A DNA stretch of 64,000 nt, from the NCBI GenBank assembly GCA_963555705.1, contig OY743174.1, positions 59,976,234 to 60,040,233 on the forward strand, in the 5' to 3' direction. Shown piece by piece: positions 60,627-64,000 of the stretch. Numbering within the stretch: position 1 is the stretch's first letter; every line of letters begins with the position of its first letter. Source of the stretch: Ligustrum vulgare. Lineage: Eukaryota; Streptophyta; Magnoliopsida; Lamiales; Oleaceae. Made by a program: the position numbers and the translations under genes. A model generated the notes under the pieces. It had not been told where the DNA came from. It made no database searches and saw only the letters and a program-made list of their open reading frames with translations.

Positions 60627-61393
60627 TGGCGTTCTGTTTGTATTTTATTTTGTATTTTCATTTTCGAAAATGTTTTGTATTTCCTATTTTCATTTTTTTT
60701 CAAATTTGTTGAAAATACGTTTGATTTGTCATTTCTAAAAACTGTTTTTGAAAATAAAAAGTTGGAAAACACGTTCTGTTTGAAATTTTGCAGAATACTA
60801 TTTAAACTATTTTTAATTAATTTGTTTACAGAATACTACTGACTCAAATTCAAATTTCCTTTCACAATACACTGAAAACATGGTTGTATGCAACACACTA
60901 ATGTGAACATTAAGAGTCTATATTAATACAGCTTGATCAGGTTTAAGATTTGAGAAAGCTCTAATTCTATTAAAATCCAGAAAATGCAAGTTCTTTCAAA
61001 ATCACCAGAGTCTATTTATCAGTGCATTTTTTGAAATATAACAACAAAAATTCTCACTTAATTTTTTTTGTAATGTTGATATTGAATTCAATAAAACTTT
61101 ATTTAAGCTTAGTTATAAGTTATGATAATTCTAAAAAAAAAAAAAAAAAAAATCTTTATTTAGGCTTAATTACAAGCTAGGATAATTTTAAAATAATAAT
61201 AATAATAACTTTATATTAAGCTTAGTTTCAAGTTAAGATAATTTAAAAAAAAAAAAAATTCCCAAAACGCGTTTTCCGCGTTTTGGACATTTTCCAAAAT
61301 GCGTTTTCGAAAATGGTAAAGAGAACGCATTTTTAGCGTTTTCGAAAATAAAAACAGAAAACGACCTCAAAACAGCAAAGAGAACATGGCCTA
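60627..61393. mobile_element. DNA transposon remnant with long inverted ends
   Basis: The left end GGCGTTCTGTTTGTATTTTA...TTTTCGAAAA and right end TTTTCGAAAATAAAAACAGA...AAAGAGAACATGGCC are approximately inverted over about 50 bp. Inner ACGCGTTTTCCGCGTTTT and TGCGTTTTCGAAAA blocks form further hairpins. No clear target duplication and no transposase, so the superfamily is open. Confidence 0.5.
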
Positions 61394-61819
61394 AATTTCT
61401 TAAAATAACTGAATAATACATGAACACCATAATTGAGTGCTAATACTGCTAACTTATTAATATAGCTAAATTTGTTCATAAATTTGACTAATATTGTAAA
61501 GCTAAGATATAGAAGACACAAAACACATGAATCATGAGTTATTCAATTTTTTAATATTTCATTTTATCTAAGTAGAATATACCTGCATATATATGGAAAT
61601 TTATCTAGGATAGCAGATATAGAACACAACGAGCTTAAAATTCACCTTCATTGATAGTAAATACTACAAGCATAACAAAATATTTATAGAATTAGAAACA
61701 CTAAGCTACAATCTAAAACAAAGTCCAAAAGTTTTTGCTAGCATTATTTATGAGAAGGTGATAGTGTGCACAACAAAGTTTTAGATTGAGGCAATTGTTT
61801 CTTTTTTGCAAAAGCAATT
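61394..61819. other. unassigned intergenic sequence
   Basis: AT-rich; nothing recognised. Confidence 0.3.
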
Positions 61820-63090
61820 AAGTTGACTAATCGAGCTTCCTTTTTCCTTTGGCATGATCTGTGGAGGGCTTAGGTGTAGCATCTTCTGTTTCAGGCTTGA
61901 TGCTGGGAATTTGTGGCTCAATTTGAACTTCAAATAGTGCCCGCCTTGAGCAAATTTTGAATGCCACGACATTTAAACATAAAGTCCTTTAAAGTGGATA
62001 CAAACAATGATGATGTTGAAAATAAGGTAGCCATAAACTAAAATGAAAAGACATAAAATAGAAATGAACTTGGTCAGATCAAGTGCTTGCCAACACATTC
62101 GACAATTAGAGCTTCTTTGACACCTGTTTATTTTAGAAAGAAATTAAATTATTTTTACACGTATTTTCTTGAAATGCCTATCCAATGATATCTCTAGGCT
62201 CTAGCCACTACGAACACAAAATTTGATAGCCATGTATGAATTGAATTTCATGATATTCTTGTCATTCCTAAGCTTTCTATCTATTGAATTTTATGAAACT
62301 TCTTTTACCGCAATTTCAATATATTATTCTTATTTATCCATCATGTTAAAACAAATAAATTGACAAAGGAAGCATAATTTGATTAAAAGGCCTAAAAGAC
62401 ACACGTGAAGAGGAGACTTAAATTAATTTTCACGTGAAGAGGAGACCTAAATGAATTTTCATATGTAATTTTGCTTAACGTAAAACTAACTTTTATAAAA
62501 TATAAATAACTAATACCAAAAATATAAAATGTAATTTATTATACGTGATTCTTTTATGTGTATGAAGGATATTTAATGCATTATTGTAACAGAAATACAA
62601 CAAGATATTCAGTTCAATAGATAAGGAGGACTATTCTTATAAAATAAGAATGAAAAATTGGATGTAACAATCCATGAACACAGAATATTCAAAATTTTAA
62701 ACAAACGACTAATTGAGAATTTCATAATAGAAGTGGAAGCCGTGAATAATTAAACTTTAAACCCCTTATGTGAGATTTATAAATTTAGCAAATGTTCAGG
62801 AGATCCATCAACACACGTGAAACTATTTTCCCAATGTACCTTCAAACTAAAAGGAATGTAGTAAACATAACAAGAGCACTAACAAATGAACAATGAACAT
62901 CTCTAAATAAACAACTCGCAGAATTGTAGACAATCATGAAATTTTGTAACATATGAAATATAAGATATTTAATAACATGCATAATAAAGTAGCAGTAAAA
63001 GATCGCAAACCTAATAATCAACTTCTTTCGTATTGTTTTCTTGATTTGGGGAAAGTGCACTGCAAGGACCTCCAAAAGGCAAGAATAAAT
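61820..63090 (-). CDS. possible 3' end of an unidentified gene
   Basis: Three pieces on the - strand look exon-like. At about 61828-61951 a frame begins after a splice-acceptor-like CAAG, reads ALFEVQIEPQIPSIKPETE and later HAKGKRKLD before a stop. At about 62080-62130 there is an ACAG-preceded piece with a KEALIVECVGKHL frame. At about 63020-63069 a GCAG-bounded piece reads HFPQIKKTIRKKLIIR with a following GT. Phases were not reconciled into one frame. If real, the gene extends beyond the right edge. Family not identified; the basic HFPQIKKTIRKK stretch is faintly like the FAS1/CAF-1 C-terminal region, which I do not claim. Confidence 0.25.
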
Positions 63091-64000
63091 CATAAGTATG
63101 AACCAAAAGAATATTGAAATCTTGACCATATAATTACCAAAAACTGTAAGCTTCATATAATAGGGAAATTCAACGTGTATAAAGTATAAGGCTAAACCAG
63201 TTAAGGATGACATTCAAAGGAATAATTTCAAACTATCATAAATTTTCATCTACCAGACTTCTTATGTTCAATATTGAAGGCTATTTTATGGCTTATCAAT
63301 GGTAACTTAAACAAATTAAATTTCTATATTCGTTCAAATGTGCATGTTCACTGCTCTATTGGTAAAATATTGTAGCAGCTTACCTTTCATGGTTTAAATG
63401 GATTTTTATAATAGTATTATGTAAAATTAAGAAATATATTCTCAAAAATCACAATTATATTTCGTAGTTGGTAACATAAACACAATAATAAGTGCATGTT
63501 CGATGTAGGTAGTTTTAGGAATTTTGGATTTTTTGGAGAACGTATGGTTAAAAGGTGATTGAAGAATATGAAATTAGTGAGTCTCAATACGATATCTTAA
63601 TGAGTACCCCAATACGATAAGACTATTCCAAAACTAAACTAATTAAATTATTGAGACAAAGATCCTAGCAAGGAAAATATTTTATAAAAAAAAAATGAAT
63701 TGCTGAAATATCCGAACCATCATTGAAATAAAGGATCAAAGTTTTCATTGAAGCTGTCAAATATCTAATGGCCTTTCTTCTACAACAAAGTTAGTTTTTA
63801 GTATTTTTACCTTGTACTCCTATACTTGAATATCTAGGTATTCCTTCTTGACATCTGCATGGATAAGTAATAAATGAGAAAAATAATTCAATGGTATTAA
63901 TCCCTACTTAGAAATGGAAACTTCCTAAATGATGGTGGGAAAGAAGTAAATCCTAAATTTTTTAGTACATCTTCAATGTTAGAAAATAGAAAATTTGGAG
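63091..64000. other. unassigned sequence at window edge
   Basis: AT-rich with no supported frame; may be introns of the tentative gene to the left. Confidence 0.25.

Overview
This window is nuclear DNA of a flowering plant, most likely a eudicot. It is AT-rich, its genes are split by short GT-AG introns, and most of the sequence is nested plant transposable elements (Copia and Tat/Ogre-like LTR elements, a Cassandra TRIM with 5S-like LTRs, CACTA, hAT, Harbinger-type MITEs, Helitron ends). No bacterial-type operon, tRNA gene or CRISPR array was seen.

Three intact-looking genes are supported by spliced reading frames, all on the + strand. (1) 15129-17270: a six-exon PTPMT1-type dual-specificity phosphatase, 304 aa. 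(2) 28580-29416: a PP2/Nictaba-type lectin-domain gene, about 166 aa, first exon uncertain. (3) 48521-51967: a seven-exon FKBP20-2-type thylakoid-lumen immunophilin, 253 aa. They work in unrelated processes and are only neighbours. A fourth gene-derived sequence, 43607-44289 (-), is an intronless, frameshifted copy of a LOG cytokinin-activating enzyme lying inside an LTR retrotransposon. A possible gene end lies near the right edge on the - strand (61.8-63.1 kb).

Layout: 1-7 kb, dispersed repeats and a 5.5 kb non-coding LTR element (-) with nearly identical LTRs. 7-14 kb, MITEs, one hAT copy, an LTR-like fragment and a CACTA element carrying pieces of two other transposons. 14-17.6 kb, phosphatase gene. 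18-26 kb, repeats, two hAT-like insertions in the 3' end of a Tat/Ogre-like element, then a wrecked Copia element. 27-28 kb, Helitron. 28.4-29.4 kb, PP2 gene. 29.8-34.3 kb, nested LTR fragments, Cassandra and a fold-back element. 35.5-37.4 kb, a strand-asymmetric TCAC-rich minisatellite flanked by GTG-rich tracts. 37.4-41 kb, a second degenerate Copia. 41.9-48 kb, an LTR element with perfect 5-bp target duplication and the LOG pseudogene. 48.5-52 kb, FKBP gene. 53.6-58.8 kb, a 2.5-2.7 kb tandem duplication whose units carry different private insertions. 59.7-61.4 kb, a second hAT copy and another DNA element. 61.4-64 kb, largely unassigned.

The most interesting signals are these. The two LTR elements at 1.4-6.9 kb and 41.9-48.0 kb share an identical 15-nt primer-binding site directly next to the LTR; it fits the anticodon arm of cytosolic tRNA-Ile(AAU), with a C opposite the position that becomes inosine in the mature tRNA. 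The first element holds an array of hairpins with a shared loop and varying stems. A LOG retrocopy sits inside the second. Empty-site comparisons across the tandem duplication fix the ends of two small elements exactly. All coordinates and splice sites were read by eye; no database search was run.
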